A stretch of 64,000 bases of DNA from Acanthosepion pharaonis (taxonomy: Eukaryota > Mollusca > Cephalopoda > Sepiida > Sepiidae). The stretch is taken from contig CAHIKZ030000582.1 of assembly GCA_903632075.3 (NCBI GenBank), forward strand, positions 107,501 to 171,500, read 5' to 3'. Below, piece by piece: positions 21,685 through 32,349 of the stretch. The first letter of the stretch is position 1. Every line of letters starts with the position of its first letter. The translations under genes were made by a program, and so were the position numbers. The notes under the pieces are model-generated. The model was not told the DNA's origin. It saw nothing but the letters and a program-made list of their open reading frames with translations, and did not search any database.

Positions 21685-22235
21685 GTTGGCCTGGTATTGC
21701 AGTGCTCCAGGAGTCAGCCCAGTCTCCTTAATAGGGGAGACAAATAAAAACGAATCCAAAAATAGACCTTCGGTTCTGCGGAAAATAAAAATTATTTCCT
21801 TCGGGTCGTGCTTGTTGACTTTTTTTTTTTTTTTTGCAGCTGGTGCTCGTCATCGCCGTCACCCTGGTATTCCTGGGACCCAAAACGGAGAAAAAATGTG
21901 CTTGCTTCTTATCCCACGCACTGACGGTGTTGTCGGTCCGTTGTTGTGCGCTGAGCGAGTGGCGCTGACGTTCGGCAGGGAGGAGCGATCGCTCCTTTTT
22001 GCAGCGGCGCCTGTCTGGACTCTTTTTTTTTTTCTTTTTTTCTTGCAGCTGTTGCTTGTCATCACCCTGGTATTCCTAGGCCCCAGAACGGAGAAAAAAC
22101 GTTCTTGCTTCTTATCCCGCTCACTAACGGTGTTCTCTGTCCATTGTTGAGTAAATGGGGCTGACGTTTGGCAGGGATGAGCGGCGGTCGCTGCTTTTTT
22201 GCGGCTGCACCTGGATGGACTCTTTTTTTTAGCTA
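21685..22235 (+). repeat. GC-rich tandem duplication, ~190-bp unit
   Basis: Two units (about 21825-22020 and 22021-22225) share a poly-T run plus TTGCAGCTG, CACCCTGGTATTCCT, AACGGAGAAAAAA, TTGCTTCTTATCCC, ACGGTGTT, GTCC-TTGTTG and GGGCTGACGTT-GGCAGGGA-GAGCG. Each begins like a splice acceptor (poly-T then GCAG). The 154-codon frame at 21686-22150 and the 132-codon minus frame run through both units but in different frames for each, which argues against a conserved protein. Class unknown. Confidence 0.6.
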
Positions 22236-22537
22236 TAGCTTTGAATAGCATGCACAAGATTGATAAGCCGTAGAAAAAGGATCAATGTATCAAAAACTTA
22301 TGTAAATACATCCACTAATTACACAGTTCTTATTGTTGTCCTTAACTTCACAGTCATAACATATTGCCCATCTTCAGGTGTTATTTCGAACCGAACACTT
22401 TGATAACTCCCTAAGTTTCTGATTTTTGTTCTGCGACCAGAATTGAACTCAGAACTCTCTGGGTCAAGTCACTTTTTAGATCAATTAACCATCGCTTTCA
22501 CCCACTAAACTATTCGTTCTTGGGTTTTGGTGCTCTA

Positions 22538-22672
22538 TTATAGTGATTTTCGAAGCGTAGATTAGATGTGGCACAAGGCCGAAAGTACGGGGCACTCAGT
22601 GAAGATCAAACTCACTACTCCGTCGTAATTGTTCTAGCGACACAAGCTTGCATGAGGTGCCCTTGGCGCACT
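22538..22672 (-). mobile_element. tRNA-derived SINE, GGCCTTGTGCCACATCTAA family
   Basis: On the minus strand: AAGGGCACCTCATGC, TTGTGTCGCTAGAACAATTA, a B box GAGTTTGATCTTCACT, TGCCCCGTACTTT, CGGCCTTGTGCCACATCTAA and a tail GAAAATCACTATAATAG. It aligns end to end with the SINE at 9515-9650 from the B box onward. Confidence 0.75.
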
Positions 22673-22794
22673 ATTATATATATATATTTATTCACAATAA
22701 GATTTATTGATTTGCATATCTCACACCATCAACTTAGTTGCTGTAAATATTACTAAGAATTTCAAGCTGAAATCCACTTGATATACTTAACATA

Positions 22795-22910
22795 TGAAGG
22801 GTTATTGAAAAGTAAGTACCTATTGATGGAATCTCCTGTCTAAATAATTTTTACCACACGGGCGAGATCATCATACATAAAATAGGGAGTTACTTTTCAA
22901 TCACCCTGTC
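22795..22910. mobile_element. Tc1/mariner-type MITE (116 bp)
   Basis: Terminal inverted repeats AGGGTTATTGAAAAGTAAG and AGGGTGATTGAAAAGTAAC, with TA at 22793-22794 and 22911-22912. It is too short to code and its parent transposon is not in the window. Confidence 0.7.
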
Positions 22911-22912
22911 TA

Positions 22913-24214
22913 AATTTATAACGATATTGTTACCAATAAGGGTTGTTACCAAATTTATTGTTAGAATATTTCCTTTTCAGTGGAATCTGTTATAGTGAAG
23001 GAACCCGCAAGACAAAGGATTGATTAGGACGAATTATTGCGTTCACTTGAATTCAGAATGTTCTTAATAAGTACAGCTTAAAAAATACTGACTAGCAGAC
23101 TCTGATCTGAGAGAGCTGATCTTCCATTTCATAAACAGGATTTGTATGACCGACTTGATTCCATACAGAGAGGGAAAAATGGTTGATTTTCATTCAAAGC
23201 ATAATTTACATAATCCTCGCAGTCGGCCTTTATAAATCCACAATAATCTGAAGCATTAATTTACACCTTAATTATACAGTAGGCCTTGCCATGTCGAGTC
23301 AGAAGACACCTTTACTATACCTTCGATCTGGGATCAAAGTGATTTTTCCTCTTTTCCGTTTATGAGTGCTTAGTCGCAGCACCTCCATGAAATAGGGAAG
23401 GTTGGTGACTTACCGACGCCAGACTGACAGTGGACACAGACTGTACAAATCTCACTTGGCCTATATGTATGCGTATGGACAATCAAAATCTTAAGAAATC
23501 CCCTAATGCTACATCCTACCCTTCTAGAGAGATGTGAAAATAGCGTAAGACTTGCCATGTGGCTGAGAATGTTGCCCGTTTTCTGCGTTATTTGAAAGGC
23601 AAGTAAAAAGAAAGCGGAAAAAAACAGGATTTTAAATACTTAATTTTAAGACAGCTAGATATTACTTATTTGAAAATGTAGGAGCCATCTTTTTAATTAC
23701 CGATTATGTTATGCTCACTTGAGCTGAAAGATATTGACCCTTGGTAATTCGGATTAAAGTTCACTGCTTGCTAATGGTGTTTGAGTATATTTGTGTCATT
23801 CTAATTTTGGAAATCATTAACAAATTGTTAAAAAAAAATGGAAAGATTAGTGACGAGTTATTAACTGGCAAATTCCGTACAGGCAAAAAGATATGAACAC
23901 CTCAATAAAAGCTAAAAGAAAAATCCTTGAATGACAAAGTTAAATGTCTCGTCTTCATTTTTAGCTTACTATACACAAACTGATGACAAAGATACACCAA
24001 TCTATTAGTTCGAGTTCTAAATAATCTTCACCTTTATTTATCAACTCATTATTTAAAAGCAAATATATTTTTTTCTATTATATATTAACCATTATCTTCA
24101 ATGAATTGTTGCCACTTATCGCGCAGCCTGTCGATATCTTCCCTATATTATTCCGCGGGTTTTGATGGGAACAAAATTGATAAGGGTATAAGAAAGTTGA
24201 AAGATGTTTTTTTT
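22913..24214. other. no firm gene; contains one candidate exon
   Basis: Mostly AT-rich unique sequence. The only signal of note is the minus-strand splice-bounded segment at 23414-23523. Confidence 0.4.
23414..23523 (-). other. candidate internal exon (110 bp)
   Basis: On the minus strand an acceptor-like TTTTCACATCTCTCTAG precedes and a consensus GGCGTCG/GTAAGT donor follows. One frame is open across the segment (contains R-V-G-C-S-I-R-G-F-L-K and C-T-V-C-V-H-C-Q-S-G-V). No domain is recognised. Equally compatible with chance. Confidence 0.15.
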
Positions 24215-24261
24215 CATTATTCGGACTATTGTTCTCATCTTTGTCGCCATATTTATAACAA

Positions 24262-24296
24262 CGTTTCGGCCGCTGTACGCTCAGGCCTTCTTCAGG
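24262..24296 (-). ncRNA. CTGAAGA-hairpin-GAAAC core, hammerhead-like
   Basis: CTGAAGA, one A, then GGCC...GGCC, then GAAACG. CTGANGA and GAAA are the invariant strands of a hammerhead ribozyme core, and Penelope-like elements are known to carry hammerheads in their terminal repeats. The extra A before the stem departs from the strict consensus, and flanking stems I and III were not shown. Confidence 0.35.
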
Positions 24297-24933
24297 TTGT
24301 TGGAATTTCGAACTGAACCCTTTATTTCGCTCACCGGGGCAGACTGTTCTAGTTCCACGTGCCATGTTTGATGGATGCCAGTTATCAGTTATCTCCTGTT
24401 AATTTCCCTCTGAAAGTTAACCCTTAACCGGGTATTGAACTCATACTCTTTGGGTCCTTTCACTGGATCTAACCAACGCCTTTATCCACTGTGCCATGTA
24501 TCCTTGAGGACATCTGGGTATGAATTTCTGGGTATAAATCTAATGTCTTCAGCAACCATTTTTATCATATTGCAATTTTGCTGTTATCATTAAATGTTTT
24601 TACCAGAGCTCATATTGCAACTATGTTGTTATCATTGCTTTTCTCTGGCAATCCTTATTACTGGTTCCCATATTGTATTTATTTCTATGCTTGGTCGGCT
24701 CAGGAGATTTTTGTGGCCTAGCATATGTGCTGAGTCCTTAAGTTTACGAATTTTTCAGTAGTGTTCCTTGTCAATGATCTCAACCTGATCCTACAGAGGG
24801 CGGTTATCTCCCTTCTCTCCTCATATGTGGTCAGCCACGCCTAATTTTTCTACTTCCCCTCGTGTTACAGCTTTCTGGTGTTCTTGAAGCCTTATCCTTG
24901 AGGGGACGGCCTGTCTCTCCTTTATATAACCAC

Positions 24934-24967
24934 CTGAAGAAGGCTGGAGCGTACAATGGCCGAAACG
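24934..24967 (+). ncRNA. CTGAAGA-hairpin-GAAAC core, hammerhead-like (inverted copy)
   Basis: Same core as at 24262 on the other strand, with stem GGCT/GGCC. The loop GGAGCGTACAAT differs from the first copy, while the stem and invariant strands are retained. Confidence 0.35.
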
Positions 24968-25059
24968 TTGTGATAAATATGGCGACAAAATGAGGACAAT
25001 AGTCCGAATAATGTAAATGATGTACATAATACCTCATCTCAGAAATATAGACAGTTTTT

Positions 25060-26140
25060 TTCCTTTTATTATTCCTGATGAATTCTTGCCTTGCGTTGTT
25101 ATGGAGAACTATATTTTTCCCTTTAATAAACTGTGGACAACTAATTTTTTCTTAACTTCCTCCATATGATTAGTAATTAAATCAATGCATTTGTCATTAC
25201 GATTGGTTCATTAAAACATAAATTACTTACTACTCATCCAATTCAACGTGGATACAATTCGACTTCATTCATCGTCTCAGAAAGCAAGATAAACCGTAAT
25301 TTTCTTCTCTATGCATCCATTAGGGGAATTTTCATGACCATTCACCATTTCATATCGTTTGTAGCAATAACTGTCCATTTATATAAATCTCAGCCTTTGT
25401 TCTGTCATTCATTTGGCAAAAATCTTTAGAGAATTCGTCTTCCTTCAGTATGTTATGCGAGTGTCAAGTTCTTCAATACCTCAGATATCTTACTGGAATT
25501 TTCCGACGTTTTTACAACACTCTTGCACCATACTTTGAGTAATAAAAATGCAATAATTCCTCTCCATGCTTGTCATAAGAATCGTGATTAAATCGATCTT
25601 AAACGAAAATGACATGTTCATCGTTAATTAATCATAGCTAAGGATCGGAAGCTCATGAAGAATTGAAATAAAGTTCAAATATATAGATTATTCCAGGATC
25701 ATTTTCCAACTTATTCAAGATGATCGCCCACTCTAAGCTTCTAACTTTCTGTCCTGGAGTAACAAGGTCCCTCACAGGTTTCACGTCCGATTTCATTTTC
25801 AAGTCTTTTTTTCAATGCTCTTTGGACTGTCATAGCTGAAACCCCTATGTCCCACATCAAACGTCGTATGAATTGAGTTGGATCTTTTCTAATTGATCTC
25901 TTTAGCTCTGAGTTCAAATGATGCTCCCTCTTCCTGCTGCGACCTCCTGGTCCAGTTTCTATATTTTAAAAATTATTCACCGTTCTCTAGATGGTTGTTG
26001 AATGGACTTTGTAGATGTAAGCTACAGTATAAATGTTGGTACCATTACTGAGGGCCTGAATGATCTTTTTTCTCTCACCAGTGTTCAATTGGAAAAACAG
26101 TGGGTCTGACACAAAAATCTTTTAACCTGCTCTCTCTTTA
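25060..26140 (-). pseudogene. Tc1/mariner-type transposase pseudogene
   Basis: Minus strand, degenerate. The N-terminal part (about 26090-25700) reads ERKKIIQALSNGTNIYTVA, GPGGRSRKREHHLNSELK, RKDPTQFIRRLMWDIGVSAM, TVQRALKKDLKMKSDVKPV and QKVRSLEWA, i.e. the two helix-turn-helix units with a G-R-x-R linker and the GVS..TV.RAL.KDL..KS pattern of Tc1/mariner transposases. Much farther on (about 25110) KNIVLHNNARQ recalls the second catalytic block (HHDNARPH). The region between is full of stops. It is dead, and its exact family is not resolved. Confidence 0.6.
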
Positions 26141-26326
26141 GCTGAATACCTCAAAGGATATTTCATTGATTCATACTACAAATGTTGTCAAGATGGCTAA
26201 ATGTCTTATCTGATAATCGGAAAAAAAGAAACTCAATTAGTTTAGTGTCTTTTTAGATATTTTGTGGGATTTAAATTTATGCTGTTACAAGATTGTGACA
26301 ATTTTCTTGTTACATCTGGTATTTTT

Positions 26327-27475
26327 AGAGTAGTGATATCTATCGTTGTTCAGAGTAGTGATATTTATCGTTGTTCAGAGTAATGATATTTATCATTGTT
26401 CAGAGTAATGATATTTATCGTTGTTCAGAGTAGTGATACTTATCGTTGTTCAGAGTAATGATATTTATCGTTGTTCAGAGTAATGATACTTATCTTTGTT
26501 CAGAGTAATGATACTTATCGTTGTTCAGAGTAATGATACTTATCGTTGTTCAGAGTAGTGATATTTATCATTGTTCAGAGTAGTGATATTTATCGTTGTT
26601 CAGAGTAATGATACTTATCTTTGTTCAGAGTAATGATACTTATCGTTGTTCAGAGTAGTGATATTTATCATTGTTCAGAGTAGTGATATTTATCGTTGTT
26701 CAGAGTAATGGTATTTATCGTTGTTCAGAATAGTGATATTTATCGTTGTTCAGAGTAGTGATATTTATCGTTGTTCAGAGTAATGATATTTATCATTGTT
26801 CAGAGTAGTGATATTTATCGTTGTTCAGAGTAGTGATATTTATCGTTGTTCAGAGTAATGATATTTATCATTGTTCAGAGTAGTGATATTTATCGTTGTT
26901 CAGAGTAATGATATTTATCATTGTTCAGAGTAGTGATATTTATCGTTGTTCAGAGTAGTGATATTTATCGTTGTTCAGAGTAATGATATTTATCATTGTT
27001 CAGAGTAGTGATATTTATCGTTGTTCAGAGTAGTGATACATATCGTTGTTCAGAGTAGTGATTTTTATCATTGTTCAGAGTAGTGATATTTATCGTTGTT
27101 CAGAGTAATGATATTTATCATTGTTCAGAGTAGTGATATTTATCGTTGTTCAGAGTAGTGATATTTATCGTTGTTCAGAGTAGTGATATTTATCGTTGTT
27201 CAGAGTAATGATATTTATCATTGTTCAGAGTAGTGATATTTATCGTTGGTCAGAGTAGTGATATTTATCATTGTTCAGAGTAGTGATATTTATCGTTGTT
27301 CAGAGTAATGATATTTATCATTGTTCAGAGTAGTGATATTTATCGTTGTTCAGAGTAATGATATTTATCATTGTTCAGAGTAGTGATATTTATCGTTGTT
27401 CAGAGTAATGATATTTATCATTGTTCAGAGTAGTGATATTTATCGTTGTTCAGAGTAGTGATATTTATTGTTGTT
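26327..27475 (+). repeat. 25-bp minisatellite, about 46 copies
   Basis: Unit AGAGTAGTGATATTTATCG plus TTGTTC, period exactly 25. Variants sit at fixed positions: TAGTG/TAATG, ATATT/ATACT and TATCG/TATCA/TATCT. In the distal half two unit types alternate (TAATG...TATCA then TAGTG...TATCG), giving a 50-bp higher-order period; the proximal third is richer in ATACT units. No open frame spans it. Confidence 0.95.
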
Positions 27476-27479
27476 GCAG

Positions 27480-28519
27480 AAAAAAAACTACTAAATGAAT
27501 AATGGTGAAAGGAAAAATAAAATCAGAAGTCAATAGAAAACACCCATTCCACTATAAAAAAAAAAGTTGTTTCCAGTTGCGGATGTGAACTTGTTTTATG
27601 AAGAAGACCATTAGATTGAAACCAATAATATATTCTTAAATGTGAAAATCTGATTTTAATGAATCCATTCCTATTAACCATAAAAATGCTTGAAATTCAA
27701 CATCCTAGTAGAAGCTGACAGTCTTCTTAATAGAAATATGTACAAAAGTAGGTGTTCAGCTTTGTAATTAATAGCAGCTCAAAAAGATAATTCTTATGGA
27801 ATTATTAAAAGATACACATGCTAATTACTTAGGTGTTATTCTATCGTAGAGAATACACAATGTAGATTTGTATTTGTCATGCTTTTATTAAATAAATGGA
27901 ATAATTTTCCAGATCTGTGCATGTAACCCAAAACGTTTTATTCATTTAGAATTGCAGTAGCTACTTTCAAGAATCCCAAAAGAATTACACAGAAATTAAA
28001 GCCCTTGGCTGGTAGACGATCGTTCTGGAAATTAATAAAAAATTTCCGTGTTTGATATGCAAAGTTTGTTCCACTTTCTATTTTAAGAAAGTGATCCTCT
28101 CATTAATCTAAGAATGTTTTGCCTGAAGAAATATAAAAGAAAAATCGCACGATTTAATCCATTTCTTGTTTTTAAACAATGGAAAAGAGATTAATATTTA
28201 AAAGCATATAATAAAGCAAATTTTAAGAGTTTCTGATGCTAAAGTTAAGTAAAAATGAGAATAGAAATTGAATTGAAAATAAAAATTTTGTTGACTTTGA
28301 GGAAAAAAAAAATTGTCTACCTCGAAGCAAATCTGCAATTTTGTTACCGCCAGGAATATAAGTTTGGAAAATATCAGTATATGCATGCATGTATTAAAAC
28401 ACAGTACTAAACAAAGAAACAGATTTAGGTACACAAACTATAGACAAGGCGATTCATAACAGTAGTGAATTAAAAATAAACTCCAGCGCAGTGGTTTATT
28501 TAGCCCACTGATGTAAATA

Positions 28520-28520
<1 letters not shown>
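27480..28520. other. no gene seen
   Basis: Unique AT-rich sequence. The 78-codon minus frame at 28198-28434 is Phe/Leu-rich and matches nothing. Confidence 0.45.

Positions 28521-28586
<66 letters not shown>
28521..28586. repeat. (AT)n microsatellite
   Basis: About 33 uninterrupted AT units. Confidence 0.95.
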
Positions 28587-28589
<3 letters not shown>

Positions 28590-28870
28590 GAATTTCTCAG
28601 GATATTAATTTTCTATATGTTTATATAGAATACATTAAATTCGAAATGTGTCAATGCGAACATGGCAGTCTGTATACATAGACATATATCTAGATATTAC
28701 TTTGTGCCACACAGAATATCAGATTTTTCCCAGGGCAAAATGAAAGTATATGAGAGATTTTACTGCCAGGTCTCATTTTGACCCCAAACAAGAAGGGCCT
28801 TATTTCCTAGAATGAGTGATATTAGTACTTATTTAGAAATTGCAATTACTATTGAGGCGCTTACTGAAAA

Positions 28871-29149
28871 ATGCTTCATGCCTTGCAATTGGCAGACGTA
28901 TTTTTTAAAACCTACAAAGATTGTTCATTCTTTACATATTTTAAAATCGAAATGACATTTTCAGAAAAGAGTGGTATCATATTTGACAACAAAAGGTACG
29001 CGGCCTTTAATACTTATAATTTTTCGAGAATCGCTCGTAACAGACACACATACTGGCAAACGAATATTTGCAGAAATAATGGTTTAATGCGTGGAAATGT
29101 TTCCAGGGAAGCAAACATCCTCATCAAATCCAATTCCAGGATGAAATAG
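28871..29149 (+). pseudogene. possible decayed FLYWCH-type domain frame (92 codons)
   Basis: The middle and end of the frame (SGIIFDNKRYAAF...RHTYWQTNICRNNG...GNVSREANILIKSNS) loosely follow the FLYWCH zinc-finger layout: an N-terminal G-x-x-x-x-x-x-x-x-Y strand, a Y-W block, a Cys, and a basic C-terminal strand. The expected W-x-C and final H-x-H are not intact. FLYWCH domains are common in MULE-type transposons, which would fit the setting. Downstream frames are broken. It could as well be a chance frame. Confidence 0.2.
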
Positions 29150-30174
29150 CTCAGGCCGAAATAGGATAGTTTTTAAGACGTCATGAAAAATGTGAAGAGA
29201 AATCCACAAGGAAGCTCGAGGAAGATGAAAAAAGTGTTGAATATTACAGTTCAGTCGTTAGGGAGAATTGTGAAAAGGGATAAATCCATACATGATTTAA
29301 CGACGACAGCTGCTCCAAGCAAAACATTCCCAACTGGTGCCATGATTTGATATGTTGTTGCATCTGAAGGTTTGAAATTCCCCGGACTATTCATTGAAAA
29401 AGGATAGAAATGAAGAGAGTTTACCAGCAAATTTTGGAGAAATATTTTGCTCTGATGGTTAAGCACAATTGGTAGTCGACATGCATCACTGAATAAGGAA
29501 TAAATATTCGACGCACACTGCCTGAGTATCGGATCGCTTCAGAAAAAAAAGCAGGTATTTTTTGTACATATGATGATCTGCAGTCATAGGATTTCAATTC
29601 ATTACAGAACCTTTAACATGTGGCTGAAAAAGAATATAAAATCTTTAGTCTGAAGCAAAACAATTATCACTTAATTCCTCTCAAATTGAAAAAAAATATT
29701 GAAATTTATTAACAAAAAAAACAACCAAAACCTAAGAAAATTTATTTCAAAATGAAAAAAAATGATATGCAAATGTGGAAGTAACTGACTTGGAGCAGCT
29801 AATGCTTCTTAAAAAGTAGCTGTTGATTTCAGTGACTGTAAATCTGTTTTGCTTCAAGAGACCTTCCATTAAAAGCAACCATCCCATTTAAAGAAGGCGT
29901 ATTCGTAATTACCATGCTAAGCCGGCGGTTCTAATGTACAAGAGTTTAACAATTAATTGCAGTAGCGTGGAATGGTCCTTTTATATCGAAGGCTGAAAGA
30001 GATTAATCAACACTGAGTTAAACGAGGCAATTACAAGTGATATTCTGACTAATTCAAGAGTCTCATTAGGGTCGTAGGTACAGCAGGTGTAATGTAACCA
30101 AGGCATCAATGGTGTGTATTGGGTCAGAAAGCCTAGTGGCGCCCAACTTACTCGGATCATTTCCCTATAGCTAG
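29150..30174. other. no gene seen
   Basis: The 71-codon minus frame at 29251-29466 overlaps decayed sequence and has no recognisable domain. The rest is AT-rich. Confidence 0.4.
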
Positions 30175-30235
30175 GTGGGAAGGTAATTCAAAATATTCCC
30201 AAGGATATTTGCGCATGAGCTAATGTAACGAAAAA
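30175..30235 (-). mobile_element. body fragment of the tRNA-Arg-like SINE
   Basis: On the minus strand TTCGTTACATTAGCTCATGC, then GCAAATATCCTTGGGAAT, aligns with the SINE body at 41160-41225 (TTCGTTATATTCACTTACGC, GCAATTACCCTTGGGAA). No tRNA head is attached. Confidence 0.4.
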
Positions 30236-30301
30236 AATAGGAACACGACAGTAACAAAATATTCAAAGTAAATATAAAAAATTATGCACGACATATACAA
30301 T

Positions 30302-30332
<31 letters not shown>

Positions 30333-30352
30333 GTGTGTGTGTGTGTGTGTGG
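30302..30352. repeat. (CA)n(TA)n(TG)n self-complementary microsatellite
   Basis: Twelve CA, a short TATATAT centre and about nine TG units, so the two arms can pair. Confidence 0.9.
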
Positions 30353-30780
30353 AAGAAAATTAGAACAGTGTGGTGTATTTATGGGGACTAACACTATTAA
30401 ATCAAGCAAACTTTCTAAGTAAACATTAAAATAATCTAACCACTTGATATGCGGATATAGCTTACGAAACTTGATGTCTGGAAGATATATTATTTAAACA
30501 TATTGTTGAAACTTGACTAATGCATGGAATAATAATGCAACACAAAATGTACTTAGAACAAAATGTATTGAAACAAGAAAGTGTACACAATATTTACATA
30601 TAGTCTTTTGTATATTCCTGGTAAGACCGTTCCTGGAGAATGTGCTGACTGAGTCGTAGTCGGGCAGAGTCTCTGGTTGAATCTCTTGATTCCTCCCTCT
30701 CTTCCCGGTACCAACCATATTTATATGGTCGGTATTCCACTATGTAAATTAGGTGGATCCTACCACAACACATATATATA

Positions 30781-31000
30781 TATTCATCGCAACACAAAAA
30801 TTACCATGTTTTGAAACCAAAACCTAAATCTTAAATTAAACTTAAAATTTAAAGTTTTTGTTCAAGCGATGCCGAATAGGCTTCGAAAGCTATTCGGAAA
30901 CGCTTGAAAATGGTACAAGAAATTAAATTTTAAGTTAAATTTAAAATTTAGTTTTTGTTTTTGGTTTCGAAACATGGTAATTTCTGTGTCGCGATGAATA
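30781..31000. mobile_element. 220-bp foldback element with nested central hairpin
   Basis: The left arm starts TATTCATCGCAACACAAAAA and the right arm ends in its complement GTGTCGCGATGAATA. ACCATGTTTTGAAACCAAAA on the left pairs with TTTGGTTTCGAAACATGGT on the right, and AT-rich segments continue the pairing. The centre (30861-30908) is a second perfect hairpin: TTCAAGCG/CGCTTGAA enclosing CCGAATAG/CTATTCGG. No coding capacity and no clear target duplication. Confidence 0.8.
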
Positions 31001-31108
31001 CATATTTTCAAATAACAATTATAATAATTCTCTACAGTGTATCGAGCAAAAAATAAATGCTAAAGAATTCTGGATTATAAATCTGACTATTCTTTTCCTT
31101 GTATTTTG

Positions 31109-31109
<1 letters not shown>

Positions 31110-31168
<59 letters not shown>
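31110..31168. repeat. (AT)n microsatellite
   Basis: About 29 AT units. A 61-codon frame here is a read-through. Confidence 0.95.
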
Positions 31169-31169
<1 letters not shown>

Positions 31170-31639
31170 CTGGACACAGTCACAAATCAACAATTAGTCA
31201 CGTCTATCACCTTCGCACCTTAAACCTCCATCATACCTACAAACGATATTACCCTGATATTTGTTTCCCTCTTAAATTATATAAATGTTAAAGAATATAA
31301 TCATATCTACATACAGATAATGACTGACAGACAGACGGAGATAAATATAGAGAGAAAGTCACGCACATACACTGACATACGTGATAACTGGAAAGGTGTT
31401 TGGCTAAATGTAGAATTTTAAGAGGAACTTGCATTATTTAAACACTATTTCACTCGTAGTTAGCACACAAATCACTTCCTTGTTTCACTGTTGAAGTCTA
31501 TCGAATATGAATATGTGTAAATCATGTTTGTGAGCTTTTTAATTTTATCTATGATGATGTTGTAGAAAAGAAACCGTAACAATATACAATCTTCTTCCTC
31601 TATGTGACGTGTCACTTCAGATCATTGGCGATCATGGAT

Positions 31640-32345
31640 GTATATAAGTTCCTGTCCTTTGTATCTGTCAATCAATTTTGTCTTTTCGCTAACTATTTCA
31701 AACTCTGCCCTGCCATCCATTCACTCAACCTCTCCAGGTAGGTTATGCAGTATTTTCCTCTGTCCTTCTTGCCTTCGATCTGTCCAGTGAATATAAGTAT
31801 CCTTTTTTTATTGACTCGAGAACTTTGTCGGTTCTCATATGTTCGCATATTCTCAGCTTCTTTATTTAGAAGCACATTGCTGTTGTTTCAGGCATCTTTG
31901 TTAGTAATTTGCCCAGCATTCATTGCCGTATAGAAAGGATGATAGTGAGTAAAAGCGTAATGATCTTTTCTTTCTTTTCTCTTAATACTTTGCCTAGCTC
32001 TTGGAAATCATCTTTCTCTATCCTAATATTCCTTCGGATTTCTGTGTCGCACTTACCGCCCTGTTAAAAATATACTCAGATATTGAAACTGATGTACTTG
32101 TTTGATTTCGGTATCTCCAATTTGTAATTTACATGTTGGGCTGTTTCTTTTGCTAACAGCCATGCATTCTAACTTCTTACAATTAATGTTTATTATTTTC
32201 TTCTGGATTTTCTGTAATACTTTTTGTAGTTCTTCCATTTTCATATCTTTGTTTGCCACCGACGCCGTGTCATGTACATAACTTATGCTAAGATCATGGC
32301 AGCCAATTATTCGTCCTGTTAGGATTAATTCTCTCACAATCGCCT
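31640..32345 (-). pseudogene. RTE-like LINE reverse transcriptase fragment
   Basis: Minus strand. The frame at 32337-32053 reads GRIIGCHDLSISYVHDTASV, then MKMEELQKVLQKIQKKI, NINCKKLECMAVSKRN and SPTCKLQIGDTEIKQVHQF-YLS, the fingers/palm-to-thumb region of RTE/Jockey-superfamily LINEs (usual form YADDT...NCKKTECMVVSKR...IKQV..F.YLGS). After a frameshift come KCDTEIRRNI, and near the end FTGQIEGKKDRGKYCITYLE and EWMAGQSL, the typical C-terminus. The catalytic YADD is replaced by YVHD. The N-terminal endonuclease is absent. Inactive. Confidence 0.8.
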
Positions 32346-32349
32346 TGCT

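Larger units (their letters stand above)
24215..25054 (-). pseudogene. Penelope-like element remnant with GIY-YIG end and inverted termini
   Basis: On the minus strand a frame at 25027-24821 reads GGYIKERQAVPSRIRL-EHQKAVTRGEVEKLGVADHI, part of the GIY-YIG nuclease region that follows the reverse transcriptase in Penelope-like elements. Downstream are KIRKLKDSAHMLG, LLSRPSIEINTIWEPVI and a 3' untranslated part. The 3' end carries CCTGAAGAAGGCC...GGCCGAAACGTTG and CCGAATAATG. The 5' side of the coding remnant (24934-25054) ends in an inverted copy of that same terminus, so the element is bounded by inverted ends of ~80 bp. The nuclease N-terminal part (GIY half) has been cut away by the inverted terminus. 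Inactive. Confidence 0.8.

Noticed and set aside
21686..22257. Frames of 154 and 132 codons as a real gene
   Set aside because: They cross a tandem duplication whose two units are read in different frames, and contain poly-Phe and poly-Lys from T and A runs.
26327..27475. CRISPR-like array
   Set aside because: The repeat is contiguous at 25 bp with no spacers, in a eukaryotic context; it is a minisatellite.
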